Source of the DNA: Conus ventricosus
Taxonomy: Eukaryota; Mollusca; Gastropoda; Neogastropoda; Conidae
DNA: 64,000 nt
Direction of reading: 5' to 3'
Assembly (NCBI GenBank): GCA_018398815.1
Contig: CM031620.1
Coordinates: 68,288,814-68,352,813 of the forward strand
In this document: piece by piece, positions 8,876-20,915 of the stretch
Position numbering within the stretch: the stretch's first letter is position 1
How the letters are laid out: each line of letters starts with the position of its first letter
Position numbers and translations under genes: made by a program
The notes under the pieces: model-generated
The model's database searches: none
What the model was told of the DNA's origin: nothing
The model's input: only the letters and a program-made list of their open reading frames with translations

Positions 8876-11800
8876 ATGACGACCACAAGTAATTCGAGGA
8901 TGGAAAACTATATACGATGGAAGAAATTTTGGGTAGTGACAAACAATTAAGCAATACGTTTAGCGAAGTAGACATGGACATCATTAACCCTACAAACGTT
9001 CATGAAAGCGTGGCACATGCTATCAGTAAAATCCCAGAGTCTCTTCAGATGGAGCCGCCAGTAAAAGTGCTGTTGGCCGTTCTGATTGATTATATAACGC
9101 CTGATGATAGCAACATGCAAGTCTGGGTTTCAACTAAACAGAAGAAGTTATTAGCTATCGCAACCTTAATTCTGAATGGGCTGATTACATGCTTACACAA
9201 TTTAACCATGCTAGTGAGGAGGCAAAGTTAAGGGGTTCTGGCTGGTCTGAAGGGACAGTCCTTGAAATCAGATTAAGACAAACAAAGTTCTATCCTATAG
9301 TTGGCAATTCTTATCTTCCTCTCCCAAAGAGTTAGAGTTAAAACGAGCAGTCTTAAACATACATAATTCTGACAACATGTGTTTTATGTGGTGTGTTTTA
9401 GCGCATTTTACCATACTGTTAAAAATCATGCAAACAGAGTCTCTAATTATGAACAATATAAGCAAGAGCTGAACTTTGATAACATAACCTTTCCAGTGAG
9501 TATAGAAAGTATATCTCAGTTTGAAGAGCAAAACAAACCAATCAATGTAAACGTATATACATGGTCTGTAGTAGACAATCTACAGCCTCTATGGATTTCT
9601 CCTAAAGCCCCCCTTTAGGCGAACCGCTTAAGAATCATGTAGACTTGATACTGTTTGCAGATAGTACAAAGAGCAACTATGTATTAATTAGAACAATAAG
9701 CAGACTGTTAGAATATACCTCAAAGCATAAATCTAAACAAGAGCTTTGTAGAAGATGTTTGGTTAGAATTTCTACTATACAAGCAGCTGCCAGCCATAGA
9801 ACTCATTGTAAAAGTTTTGTAGACTGTGAAACCAAACTCCTCACACCTAAACCAGGGTCTAAAGTTAGTTTAAAGAATGTACACAAAATGCAAATGAGCC
9901 CATACGTAGTCTATGCTGACTTTGAATCAATCTTGCCGCAGTACTATGGCCCTCAACAAGAACAAAAAACAACCTTATTAACCCACCATCAGATCTGTTC
10001 TTATGCGTTTATTGTTGTTAGGTCAGATGGGGCACACACACACCCAGAGATTTACAGAGGTCCCAACGCAGCTAGTAGATTTTTAGAGCAGATGAAACAA
10101 CTTCGCAATCAGTTATCAAACAAAATAAATCTTTCAGACATTGTTATGACTCCTGAAGACCAAGAACGTTATGACTCATCTACACACTGGGTGGTTTTGC
10201 GGCTTAGAGCAAACCCCTAACAGTAAGGTGCAGTGAGAGACCACGACCACATTAGGGGAAAGTTCGAGGGGCCGGACAAAATTATTACCTTCAACTTAGG
10301 TCGACCCAAAAAAATGGAAATGCTTTTCTTTCAAACTTGGGTTTACGGTTTCCTCTTTTATCATGAAGCATGACTTTGAATATAAGGGGATTACCTGCTT
10401 GAAGTTTTTTCAAAAAAGTACAGTTTTTACTCTTGTGTTTATCCTTTTATGATTTTCCCCAACATTGAGGGGGAGTTTAGATAAGTTAGCGGGATCTCTA
10501 CAAATTTCCAATATAAACAATATTTTGACCCCTTTAGGCGAAAAAGGGTTTCCTTTGAATACATAAAACCGTGGGATAGGTTTGATAAAGACTGCTTCCT
10601 CCTAAAGGCGTTTTCTTTTCTAGTTTTAGGGGCAAAAAAAAAATGAGCTGATATAAAGGGCCAGAAGCCTGGCAGAATTACACTGTCAAAAATGGGGATT
10701 ACCCACGTTACTTTAATGGCTGCGTGGGTTTTTGGCGGACGTCTTTCAAATTAAAATCTATTGAAAAACACTATGTCTAGACCTCACATTATTCTCTGCC
10801 CAGGTTCTTGGGATGCATTCTTAATTTAAAAAACAAAAAATTTGACTTAATTTTGTTTCCCCCACACTTCAATGATCGAAGAGGGCCTAAGGGGAGGTAT
10901 TGCATGGCCTCACATCCTTACTGCAAAAACCAAAAAACAAGTACTTAGAATTATACCAACAAAAACCCTCCAACATCTAAATTTCTTAGACGCCCCAAAT
11001 TTTATGGGTGGCTTGAGCCAGCCGCTTCCTTAGTAACTTCAGGGTTAAAATGGACATGGTACAAATAATTTCAAGGGGGATTAAAGTGGGTTTGGGCAGT
11101 TTGGGCGTCAGATCAACAGCATGGGTTTTTTTCTAGAAGTAGCTTTGATATCTCGTAAAATGCATGACTCCCAAAGATTATCCCTGGCCGCAGAAAGATT
11201 AAAAAAGACCCCCCCCGAACCCCCTAAAATTGTCCTTCTTTGCACAAAACTAAATTTTGTTTTTCATTCAGACCCTCAGTTTTTTCCTAAGAACGACTGA
11301 AACTTTCTGTGTTCATAGAATATTGCTTTTGCCCGGTCCCTTTTTGAGGCCAAAATCAAAAAAATACTTCTTAACCCCAAACCCTGATGCTTAAAAAAGA
11401 CTTCTTTAAACTGAGAAAAAGCTGTTTTGGCAAAAAATTTGGAAAATCGCACAAACGAAGATGTGAAATTAGTTACCAAAAGAAAACCAACTTAAGTTGT
11501 TTCTAAACCTAACTATCAAGTTTAGAAAATTTAAAGACGCGGTTGGATTAAGATGAAAAAAAGGTGTTTGTTGGACAAGCCGGTGTTTATCGGCTTTACC
11601 GTATTAGAGTTGTCAAAGTTATTAATGTTAGAATTTCTGTACGACTACTTTAAAACCGCTGTACCCAGAAGCAAGAGTCCTTTACACAGACACTGACTCT
11701 TTTATTTTAGACGTCCCAACTGAAGACTTTTACAAAGACTTAGAAACTGAGGTGGCTAAAGGAACTGATGGATGGTACGACACATGCGACTATCCAAAAG

Positions 11801-12177
11801 ACAGTCCTTTACATTCAACTGCGAACAAGAAAGTGATTGGAAAGATGAAGGAAGAACTTAATGGAACAGTTATACAGGAATATGTTGGTTTGCGGTCGAA
11901 GATGTACAGCGTTGCTAGCCAGACTTCTGTAATGAAAAAAGCTAAGGGCATAAGTAAAGAAGTTGTAAAAAAAAATATAACTCACGATAACTACAAGCAA
12001 GCTCTCTTTGAAAACAAAGTATTTTATCACACAAATGTTAATCTGCGCTCTACTCTTCATCAAGTAAACACAACTGCAGTTAATAAGAAATCGCTAGTCT
12101 CTAACAATAACAAGAGAAGTTACGTCAATCCTGAGTTTGCATATGCTGTAGGGCATTGGAGAACTTTAAAAGATTAA
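8876..12177 (+). CDS. Protein-primed DNA polymerase B (Polinton pPolB), heavily frameshifted
   Basis: About 1100 codons, broken into several frames. The N-terminal region includes DIINPTNVHESVAHAISKIP and an ELKRAVLNIHNSDNMCFMW segment, then a Cys/His cluster (CRRCLV...H..HCKSF) near 9750-9820. The 3'-5' exonuclease motif YADFES is at about 9911. An RDHDH segment follows near 10235. Bases 10250-11540 are so noisy that motifs A and B cannot be read. Polymerase motif C, YTDTDSF, is at about 11682-11702. The C-terminal GLRSKMYSV segment is at about 11890-11915 and the tail is readable to 12177. It would replicate the element from a terminal protein primer. The breaks are consistent with either decay or read error; the copies in B and C help place domains. 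Confidence 0.8.
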
Positions 12178-12183
12178 CTTGAC

Positions 12184-12401
12184 TGACTTGGCTTGTACGT
12201 AACTTAAGAACCTAACTAGTACTTACTTAAGAACTTAACTAGTACTTAACTTAAGAACCTAACTAGTACTTAAAACTAGAACTTAATTTTTTTGCACTTA
12301 ACTTGTAATTTACTTGCACTTAACTTAAAAAGTACTTTCTATAACTAACTTAACTTGTACTTATCTAGTTCTTAACTTGTACTTTATCTAGTTCTTAAAA
12401 A
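12184..12401. repeat. Short imperfect tandem repeats downstream of the PGRV gene (element A)
   Basis: Repeats of about 20-25 bases built on AACTTAACTTGTACTT and CTAACTAGTACTT fill the space between the polymerase stop and the PGRV gene stop. Repeats of the same flavour (AAGAACTTGAGGTGACTTG) lie after the same gene in B (37240-37680) and C (61150-61440). The position is conserved although the exact unit differs. Confidence 0.65.
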
Positions 12402-13667
12402 CTATTCCATAGAAAATGGGTCTACAGCAGGAGGTTGTACTTTTTTTGCAGAAGCTGGTTCTTCTTCTTTTACTGTGGGGGCTTGTGGCTTTGTTGCTAG
12501 GTATGGTGTTAGGTATTTGTATGCTAAAAAACCACCCCCAGCAACAACAGCAGCTCCCAATACATAATGATACATCTTATCATTTGATTGCGATTGTGTT
12601 GTTGTTAATTGCAATTGTGATTGTGTTGTTGTTAATTGTGTTGTTGGTGGTGATGTTGTATTACTATCTAACAATTTTTGTTTTGCTGATTGGTTTGCTT
12701 TTGCAGTCTGTTGCATTCAGCTAGTTTGCGACCAGCCTCAACACGTCCGGGACTTTTAGACTTTTTTTTTTTTTTTTTTTTTTTTGCGCCCCACCTCGGG
12801 GGCCACCTCAGAGGCAGTGAAACCCCCAAAAACCGCTATTCGAACCCCGTCCACCCCTACCCCCAGCTCCCCCCCGCCGCAGCCCCAGCACCGCAATCCC
12901 GGGGAGCAGCAATGTAAAGTCGTCAAGGGGAAAACCCCGGAGACCTGCACCGCCGCCGAGTACTTCGGGGGTTTTCAGGGGCCCCTTTCTGTCAACATAC
13001 CAGGACACCACCTACTAACCCCCTATGACGACAAAAAATTGCTTAGTGCGGACCCAGCGTGAGGGCCTCCTCCGGGGCGCCACCATCCTCCAAGACCCCC
13101 CCAATGGTTGCCGATCCCGGGGGGACCCCGACGGAAAAACCCAAGGCCACAGCGGGAAGGACATCGAAATTGAGGTCACCATAGAGCGGGGCTGAAGGCC
13201 ACAAACTTAACTTTTTTTAATGCGCAATGGAAGGGGATGATTAAGATATCTACGGATTTCATTTGGGTCTGGCTACATGAAGGGCTGTACTCTCCCTTCC
13301 CTTTCATAAATATCCTGGCATAACCGGGGCCCGAGAGATACAGCACCTCAGTGTTGGCAGGAAATTTGAGCAAAAACCTCAAAAGCTCCTTTAAAATGGA
13401 GAAACTCGACTGTGGGGTCCCTCTTCCCTGAGCCGCAGCAAACTCAATTGGGTGGGGAGCCGGCGGGGCAAAAAAACCCCAGACTCTGGGGGATTCAAAC
13501 CCACGACCTCCCAGCCGACCGCGACCAAACCCACTTCGCCCGGCGGGGTGGGACTTTTTAGACTTATTTTACATTACTTGTGTAATTCCTGTGGAGCTCT
13601 GTGGACATTTACTTGGGACATTCTGCTCTGGAATGTCGCGGGTCTTCTCGCTCTTTTTTTATTGCAT
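12402..13667 (-). pseudogene. PGRV small membrane protein gene, split by a SINE
   Basis: Reading from 13667, an N-terminal Ser/Lys-rich stretch runs to about 13550. After the SINE it resumes with SPGRVEAGRKLAECNR, then a Thr/Gln-rich stretch, one transmembrane helix (VLGAAVVAGGGFLAYKY), and ends VDPFSME. Elements B and C share the PGRV.AG(R/K)K motif, one helix, and an F/VDPFxM end. It is probably a small membrane protein of the virus-like particle; the exact role is unknown. The SINE makes this copy non-functional unless it is spliced out. Confidence 0.55.
12764..13549 (-). mobile_element. tRNA-headed SINE, about 785 bp
   Basis: It is inserted on the minus strand. A poly-A tail (T run up to 12785) lies at the left. 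The right end reads, on the minus strand, like a tRNA promoter with a B-box-like GTGGGTTTGAATCCC (complement of about 13488-13502). It is flanked by a direct duplication, GGGACTTTTAGACTT at 12749-12763 and the same with one extra T at 13550-13565, as expected of target-primed retroposition. The body is GC-rich, unlike the surrounding element. Its length is long for a SINE, and the body may include a second module. Confidence 0.65.
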
Positions 13668-13694
13668 AAATTTAAAAGATAAAATTTTAATATG

Positions 13695-14086
13695 TTAAAA
13701 GTAATTATTCCCAGATAAAGGGGGGGCCCAAACATAGTCCCAAATCTGTAATAATGTCACATGCAAAAGTTTCTGGGGATTTGTTTAAAACTGGACTTGT
13801 GATAATTTATTTTTAAATTTTCTTCATTAAACCCGGCGCTATTTTATTTTACTAACTAGCATAAAAAACATTGTGGGGGCCCACTGATCAACCATTTTTG
13901 CCCCCTACTGGGTTCGTACCTGGAATACTTCTCAACGTCTGAAGTAGCCTTTTGAATTTTGGTTCAACACTTATTTTCATGCCTAAAACTGTCTTTTTTT
14001 TTCCAATCATAGAAGTTAATCTCTTTTTATGGCATGGTCTACGGAGTGTCTGTTTGCCCTCACACTTTAATATTGTCACAATCCAT
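13695..14086 (-). CDS. p143, conserved Polinton protein (element A copy, noisy)
   Basis: This aligns with the intact 143-residue gene of element C (60183-60614) and with the cleaner duplicate at 40258-40597. The family motifs are (L/V)EQIQQ, a YEA.LGS.MV(R/K)SVGQT segment and LY.KLVS..AP(I/V). Many single-base errors break the frame here. No membrane helix or catalytic motif is seen. It is divergent from the small membrane protein genes that follow. Confidence 0.5.
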
Positions 14087-14117
14087 TTAAAAGCAATAAA
14101 AAAAAAATATTATTTTA

Positions 14118-14545
14118 AAACAGAGTTAAACCGGTTTAAATTAGCAGTGCCATCGGGGTGAAGGGGTTTTTTCAACCCTTGCAAAAGTTTGTTAGAAATA
14201 AAACCCCCCAACCGGAAAGAAAATTCGCCAAAACAGTTCATTTTATTTTTTTTTTAACAACAAAAGATTACAAAAAAAGCACATAGACAGTCTTTCGTAA
14301 TTTTTTTTAATTATTTTTATTTTTAAAAAAATGATGAAAAAAAGTTTCAATCTTTTTACCATTCTGCTGTAATTACGGTCTTATTCATTGTGTTAGCAAA
14401 AAAAACATTTTTAAAATGGGGCCGGCTGACCTAAAGGGTTTTGCTTGGGGATGTTGTTAAGTTTGTTTAATTACTGCGGGGATTGCGTCAAAGACTTTCC
14501 TTTTTTTACACAGGGGATTACCAAAATTTTATGCTAGGAGTTAAT
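14118..14545 (+). CDS. Two small paralogous membrane proteins in tandem (noisy copy)
   Basis: Two genes of about 70-75 codons lie back to back, mirrored in the cleaner duplicate at 40638-40862 and 40874-41101. Both have one N-terminal hydrophobic helix, a K.P...GK(I/L)D or R(P)ADLG(R/K)LD segment, and a second helix ending KDYLIK or KTFLVTQGIIP. Elements B and C have only one such gene. The sequence here is too error-rich to give exact starts. Confidence 0.4.
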
Positions 14546-14568
14546 CAAAAATATTGATTTATAAAAAG

Positions 14569-14928
14569 ATTTCTGGATTGTTCTGATGGGGGAAGCTTTT
14601 GTTAATGTTTTACCTTCTCGGAACAATTATATTTTTAGAAAATTGGGGCCCGTGAGAAGAGAACGTCATAATAGGCAATAAAGATTTCAAAGGGCAAGAA
14701 CCTTGAAAAACAATTGCTCCAGATTTTATTAATAAAAATTTTAAGAAAACGGGGCCAAGAGCAAACATTTACAACGTTATGACGCAATGAAGGATTACTA
14801 GTCCGGAAAGAATTTCTAACATCGCCACCCCAGAATGCTGACTTTAAAACCCATCGGGAACAAAAACCCAAAGGTATTTTTTTATTCATTTGGCAGACCC
14901 ATTATTTTTGTTGCTCATTTCTTGTTAA
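14569..14928 (+). CDS. Coiled-coil membrane protein upstream of integrase (noisy copy)
   Basis: This is the counterpart of 41136-41541, where the start (MSGLVLMVGGAIVNALAFSE) and the final VYLVAHFLV helix are clear. Here the start codon reads ATT by apparent error and the frame is broken. The family has a hydrophobic N-terminus, a charged helical middle (RDAYEKRRIARLDFIN in the better copy) and a C-terminal helix. Its function is unknown. Confidence 0.45.
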
Positions 14929-14944
14929 AAAAAATATTTAAAAT

Positions 14945-15819
14945 ATGAACAAACAAGTCAAAATATATTATTCTCCAAAGGTATTGAAAGGAAAGATGCT
15001 ATTAAAAAACTGATAAAGCTGCAATGTCTGAACAGTGCGAAAGACGGGCTTTCAAAAAGGGCTTTTTGGGCAAAATTATCTCCTCCCCCCAAAAGAATAA
15101 AAAGGGCCCTAATTGTTAACTCATTCCCAAAATGACACCCACCAAAGGGACTTGCTGTACCCACATAAAAAATTTAAAGAAAAAAGTTAATACTCTGACA
15201 TTTTTGACTGGTTCCAAAAGTTACAAAGACCTGCCTTTAACAAATTAAAAGCCAAAAGTTCGTGGTTTAAAAAAATTTTTGGGGTTGTTGGTGTTGTTGT
15301 GATGGAAAAATTTTAAATTTTCTGTATAACCTGTTTTTAAAGCACATGTTACTTTAAAGGGATCCCAGCAACACGATCACAAGCCCTATAAAAATTTTAA
15401 TAAGAATCTAGCTGAACGTCTGTTTCCCTTTCATTAAAGAAAAATTTTGGGACAAAACCGGTAACACAAAAGGGGTTGAATTGCCAGCATCTTACGTGCC
15501 ATAACAAAAAAGAATTTAAAAAAAAAGGGCCTTAAACCAGAAACGCAATAAAATAAAAAAAAATTAACATTACGGAAGATGGCGGGGGACTAAAAAACTT
15601 TTTGCCTTTTTGGAAAAAATAAATTTTTTTTGCCCCGGGAGAGGCAGGGGGCGATTTTAGAATTAGAGCCACAACCCTATATGGAGGCAGATGTATAGAA
15701 GTGAAGAATCATAAAACAACCCCCCCCCGTTTTTTATTAAGAGAGCCTCTCTTCAAAAAACCCCCCAAAAGATCTTTTGTTGGGGAAGGGCAAGTTGTCC
15801 CCCCAAACAAGGGAGTTAA
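14945..15819 (+). CDS. Retroviral-type integrase, element A right end (noisy copy)
   Basis: It starts MNKQVKIYYSP and corresponds base for base to the cleaner integrase at 41559-42512. The DDE-domain motifs cannot be read reliably here because of dense errors. It is the last gene before the right terminal repeat at about 15880, the expected place in a Polinton. Confidence 0.6.
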
Positions 15820-15873
15820 CAAAAAAAAAAATATTTATTTGGCTAAATTTATTTTTGCAAACCTTTAGATTTT

Positions 15874-15930
15874 TTATCCCCCGGAGAAATTTAAATTTCA
15901 CGTCCCCAATTTTTATCTTTTTTTTTTTTA
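15874..15930. repeat. Degraded right terminal repeat of element A
   Basis: TTAGATTTTTTATCCCCCGG followed by degenerate GAGAA...CACG...CCCCAA matches the better copy at 42564-42622 and, inverted, 930-945 plus the left repeat. It then runs into a poly-T stretch, so most of the repeat is missing or truncated. Confidence 0.5.
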
Positions 15931-17779
15931 AATATTTTTATTCCTCCTCCTCGTCCCTCCACTCACAGTTCCTTCACTTTTTTTCCCTTCCTTCACGCAC
16001 CATCCTTCGACATGGATTTAAAAAACAATTTAATAACATTCCATCATGAGGATGTAACTGTATTTTTATAAACAAAAATGAATTATGATAGTAAATATCA
16101 ATTGTTCAACTGGCAATTTTTCTTTTTTTTTTACTCAGTTTTTAAAGGTGGGGGAAAAAAAAAGAAAAAAAGAAAAAAAAGTAAGGGTTTCAAGGAGGGT
16201 TTTTTTTTTTTTTCGTTACAAATGACAACACAAACATTTGGACAAAACGTAAACTGGTAATGATTTGAGAAAAAAAACGCCCCACACAATGTACTACCCC
16301 ACACACACACCATACACTATTATGTAACATTGCACACAATTTATATATGACTATACATCAACACCTGCAAAACATACACCATATATACCATACATATCTA
16401 CACTATACATAAACAATACACATACCAAACATTACAAATGCACGATTACAACAAGAGGGGAAAGGACACCACCGCACACACACACACCACACACAACACA
16501 CCACACACACACCCCCACACACACACACAACACACACCCACCACACACACCACACAACACCAAACACCCAGGAAAAGGGTACAGGAGAGTTTTAGTTTAT
16601 TTTCATGGATGTACACATATAATAAAAAATGAACTCTTATCGTAGTTCTTGAAATTTTCTAACATATATAGTTTTTTTGTGTAAGTTACGTGGAGGGAAA
16701 AAAGTTAGAGGATGAACCTCTTCGGAAACCCAAAGGGAGTTTCTACAACTCCCCTTTTCTTTTCTTGCCTTCACGGCAGCCACCCAAGCTTTTATAATTT
16801 GAAGGGAACGATAATCTGTAAAAATAGTATAAAAAATTTTAAAACAATTCATTTTCATGATTTTAATACCATAGCAGAAAACACAAAAGTTTTAAAAAGA
16901 GTAAAAATAAAATTTTTTGACACACCATAGGGGTCTATCCGTTTTGTTAATAAAAAGAAACCCTATTTCAAAGACAAGAAAAAAGTGAAAAGGGAGCCAC
17001 TTTCTTCAAATCCATAGTTTGTTCAAAAACGATTTTAAATTTTTTTGGGGTTCCAACTGTTTTTTAAGAAATTTTTGAAAAAGGCATTTTGGGGGGTATT
17101 TTTTTCTTGTATTTTTAAAATTTAGCCAGAACAAATAAAATCTAGAGGCTTTTGTTGTAAATTTTGTTTTACTCCAAAAAAACTAATTCTTATCATTTGA
17201 AGGTAATCAAATGTGGACTTTTTTCTTAAGCAAATGCAAAAAAGTCCAAAAATTTTTTACAATCACAATCATACCAAAAATGTAAAAGCATTGCTCTCCA
17301 TATTACAAAAGTTGCAAAAAAGGGGGAACATAATTTTAAAACCTAACAAATATCTCTGATGGGGAGTATCTTTTTAAATTTTGGTTTAAAAAAACTGACT
17401 TTACATCTTTGGTAGTTTTTTAATAATTTAAAAAAAATCTCCAGCCAATTTCAAAAAAATTGTTTTTCCCTTTTTGACTGCTGTTGAATACATCATTTTC
17501 CCTTAAAATGGTCTGCAATGTTTTATTGCCCCTTTTAAAATAAAGGCCATTCACGGTCAAAAATTTTGTATCTTTGGTTGAAATACATTTAACTTTTGCA
17601 AAATGTTCGGGGCTGCGTCGACAATACCTTCGTACAATAAAAATTGGTTCTAATACCTGGGGGATTTAAACAGAAGGTTTTTTGTCATAAACTGACCTTA
17701 TCATTAATTATTTTTTTTACATAAAAATGTCATAGTCACCTTTTTCCCCACCCAAACTACCCTTCGTCCCCCATAAAAT
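15931..17779. other. Low-complexity and decayed repeat DNA between element A and a p238 remnant
   Basis: Pyrimidine tracts (15940-16010), a CA-rich microsatellite (about 16290-16565), and A/T-rich noisy sequence that matches 42623-44634. No gene is supportable. The minus strand around 17150-17600 corresponds to a possible LINE fragment that is better seen at 43930-44420. Confidence 0.6.
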
Positions 17780-18175
17780 TTTTGTTTTGCGATTTTCATT
17801 ATAAGGTTTTACGGAAACAGCCAATTTTAAAAAATTTTAAATTTAGGGGCCTTAAATTATTGGACTAAAAAACAATCAAGATGGAAGGGAGTTGTTTGTT
17901 CTGATTTTTAATTTTGCGGGAAATAGAAGAGCGCGTAACCTTTTTTTTGAGCCCCCGGGGGGAAAAGTTAATAGCGGGTTCACGGCCCCCAAATCTTTTT
18001 CTTTCACGAAGCCCCCTTTTAAGTAAAAGAACGTCATTTTTGGGGGTTTTTGCGTGTAATTTTGTTTGTGAAAAGGTGTTATTTTGGCAAAATCAACATG
18101 AGAAGGGCGTGATTTTAGTGAAAAAGGGGGGGGTTTTGGCAAAAAAGATGGGTGGGCGGAACCCCCATATAAATT
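17780..18175 (+). pseudogene. p238 C-terminal remnant plus terminal foldback repeat (noisy copy)
   Basis: Bases up to 17945 match the last roughly 55 codons of p238 (946-1110, opposite strand), including the GAAGGGAGTTGTTTGTTCTG stretch. From about 17947 the foldback terminal repeat follows in reverse orientation relative to 697-929. The equivalent in the cleaner copy is 44635-45077. It marks the end of another, mostly deleted, A-type element. Confidence 0.5.
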
Positions 18176-18256
18176 CTCTTCAGAGGGGAGTTCTGGTTTT
18201 TAAAATCCCGAGGGGGTTCATGGCAGCTGACTATAAAAAAAGGATCGATTTCCGAT

Positions 18257-18430
18257 TGATTTGGCAGGGGACCACGCACTGATTCCCCCCTTGGCAGGGC
18301 ACCCCGCACTGATTCCTCATGGCAGGGCACCCCCGCCTGTTCCTCATTGGGGGGCACCACGCACGGGCCCCCCCTTGGGGGGCCCACGCCTGTTCCCCTT
18401 GGCAGGGCACGACCCACCCTGGGGGTCTGC
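18257..18430. repeat. Minisatellite, about 30-bp unit (first block of the noisy copy)
   Basis: Degenerate units of GGCAGGGCACCACGCACTGA spaced by TTCCCCCATT-like sequence. The array breaks off at about 18430 and resumes at 20566. In the other copy (45166-45670) the array is continuous. Confidence 0.75.
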
Positions 18431-20565
18431 CCTGACAATCGGCTAGGGGGTGAAGGGGTGCCCGACCTCAAACGCCCCGCAAGAGCCCACACAGAAAGAT
18501 TCGATACAACAACCCCATTTTTCCACCCAAAACACACGTCATAAATAAGCTTTCCACACCAACTGCAAATCCCCAAAAAGCATTCCCAAAGCACACAACA
18601 CACAATACAACAACACTTTCCCCCACACAACAGACAATTAAAAAAACATTTCCCATACGACCACAAATCACAATTACGCATTCCAGCCTATGAAAATACA
18701 CAATTTAAAGAAACATTCCAGCATCGACCCTTTAAAAACCCCGGGGTGCGTCCACACCCCTTTCCCCTGTCAAGACTAGGGGGGCACCCTTCGCACTAGG
18801 GGGCTCCCAACCCCGGGGGGGTTTTTGCAGGGACCCTCAAGCCCCACCCCTCGACCCCAAGCAGGCGTGAAGAGCGTGTCCCGGGGGGGGGGGGGGGGGG
18901 GAAACGTGGGGCGTTAGGGGGCCTGGGCGGGGGGAGGGCCGGCCAGTCAAGACGGCAGGCCCCTACCAGTCCGCGGCCCCACCGGGGGGGCCCGCCCACG
19001 TGGCACCATCCTTCCGTGGGCTCACAGAGCGTGGCCTAACCAGCACGGGGACCATCCAGTCCCGGGCTCAGCCAGAACGTGGCTCAACCAGCACGTGGGG
19101 ACCATCCAGTCCTGGTCTCACCCGAGCGGGCCCCCACACGGCACACCGTCCTGGTCTCAGCCAAAAGGGGGGCCTGACCACACGTGGGACCCTCCGTCCG
19201 TATCCGGTGAAGCCCCCGAAAGGGGGGGGGGGGGGGAAAAAGTGCGGGAGGGAGGAAAGGGAGGGGAAGAAGAAGGGAAGGGGGAAGGGAAAAGGTACGG
19301 AAAACCCCCCTCATACAGTCTGCCCATCTGTCAAATCTAAACCCACCCCATGTTGGGGGAGGGGAATTACTAAACGCACACAGTAAACCCCTCGAACCCG
19401 GATGTTCACTAGGTCTTCTCCAAAGGCGGAAAAATGCATTAAATCAACAGGGTTTTAAAAAAAATAGAATTACTTTACCCTCCCACCCATTTTTCATTTA
19501 CCTTTCTTTGAAATAACCCAAACAGCGACCCCGCCACACATTTGCAAAATAAATTCAATGGGATAATTGTACATTTTAGCCCTTTTAAAAAAACCAAAAA
19601 CCCAACCCCATCCCAAAAGACAAAACATGGTCGCACGCTCGCGAACATAAAACCGTTCCCTTTCACCACAAACAGACGGGGCCCAAGGATAAAAGCCCGG
19701 CGAATGTGACGGGGGGGGACGAGCGAGCCAAGCAAGTTCCAAAACCCCGAATCACCAGTTCTTCCCATCCCCACCCACTCCGCATACCAATGCATAAACA
19801 GGAGAAAGAATTTTTAATAATTAAATGGGCCCGGTTAAGGGTTGAATTAACAGGAAAAGGGGTCACACAATATTTCCTTACAATTTTTGAAAACAAAAGA
19901 AATTCGCAAAAGAGAAGACTAAGCCGGCTAACAACAACAAACCAAAACAAACAAACCACGAAACTGATGCTTACCAGCTACCCGTGGGTGACCCAGAAGA
20001 GGCGGGTCAAACGACTCTCTCTGCCCTCCGTCCAGTCGAGAGGACAGAGGCACAGGTGCGGAAAAAGAAGAAGTGATGTCCCTCTCCTACAGGCCGACTG
20101 TAGGAACTGAAGATACCGACTGTACCCTCGATGATAACGGTGAAGAACCAAGACCGGAGCAGGCGCTCCCAGAGACATCTTCCGCTCGAGTGAAGAGCTA
20201 ACCTTCCTCAGCAATGGCGGCCAACATGCCATGCTGCGTCACTGAGTGAGCATACTTCAAACTAAAAGAAACGAAGCACGTGCGACAGGTAAAAAGACAG
20301 GCGAGAGGCCGATAGACAGCAAGTTCGAGAGAAAGGTACCAGCCACCCGTGAACCTACAGGATAAATAGCACGGGCAGTGGAATAAGAGAGAGAGAGAGA
20401 GAAAACAAACCGAAGTTGAGCTGAACTACACCAAGGTGCAACCGCACCACAAGCCACATCAAGGGACGGATACACGACAACAGCAACGACAATAAACAAA
20501 CGAATAATTCCGCCACCCTAGATGGGTCAAACGTCGTAGGCCTCGTGACAAACTCGTGACAGCAG
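18431..20565. other. About 2.1 kb of extra sequence splitting the minisatellite
   Basis: Absent from the corresponding position in the second copy. It contains a CA/AC-rich stretch (18480-18720), a GC-rich tandem repeat with units of about 50 bases (about 18990-19210, GGACCATCCAGTCC core), a purine tract (19215-19300), and unique-looking sequence with no gene I can support (19400-20565). It could be a real insertion, a longer allele, or a chimeric join. Confidence 0.5.
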
Positions 20566-20915
20566 GGCACCACACACTGATTCCCCCATTGGCAGGCACC
20601 ACGCACTGACTCCCCCATTGGCAGGGCACCACGCACTGACTCCCCCTTTGGCAGGGCACCACGCACTGATTCCCCCATTGGCAGGGCACCACGCACTGAT
20701 TCCCCCATTGGCAGGGAAACCATGCACTGATTCCCTCATTGGCAGGGCACCACGCACTGACCCCCCCATTGGCAGGGTCCACGCACTGATTCCCCCATTG
20801 GCAGGGCACCACGCACTGATTCCCCCATTGGCGGGGCACCAGCACTGATTGCCCCATTGCAGGGCAACACGCACTGACCCCCATTGCAGGCACCACGCAC
20901 TGATTCCCCCACTCT
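20566..20915. repeat. Minisatellite, about 30-bp unit (second block)
   Basis: About eleven units of CACTGATTCCCCCATTGGCA with GGGCACCACG between, fairly regular. Frames through it on the minus strand give repetitive Gly/Val/Cys/Trp peptides; these are artefacts of the repeat. Confidence 0.9.

Noticed and set aside
10250..11540. An independent gene between the polymerase halves
   Set aside because: Positions of polymerase landmarks on both sides and spacing in element B show this is noisy polymerase sequence.
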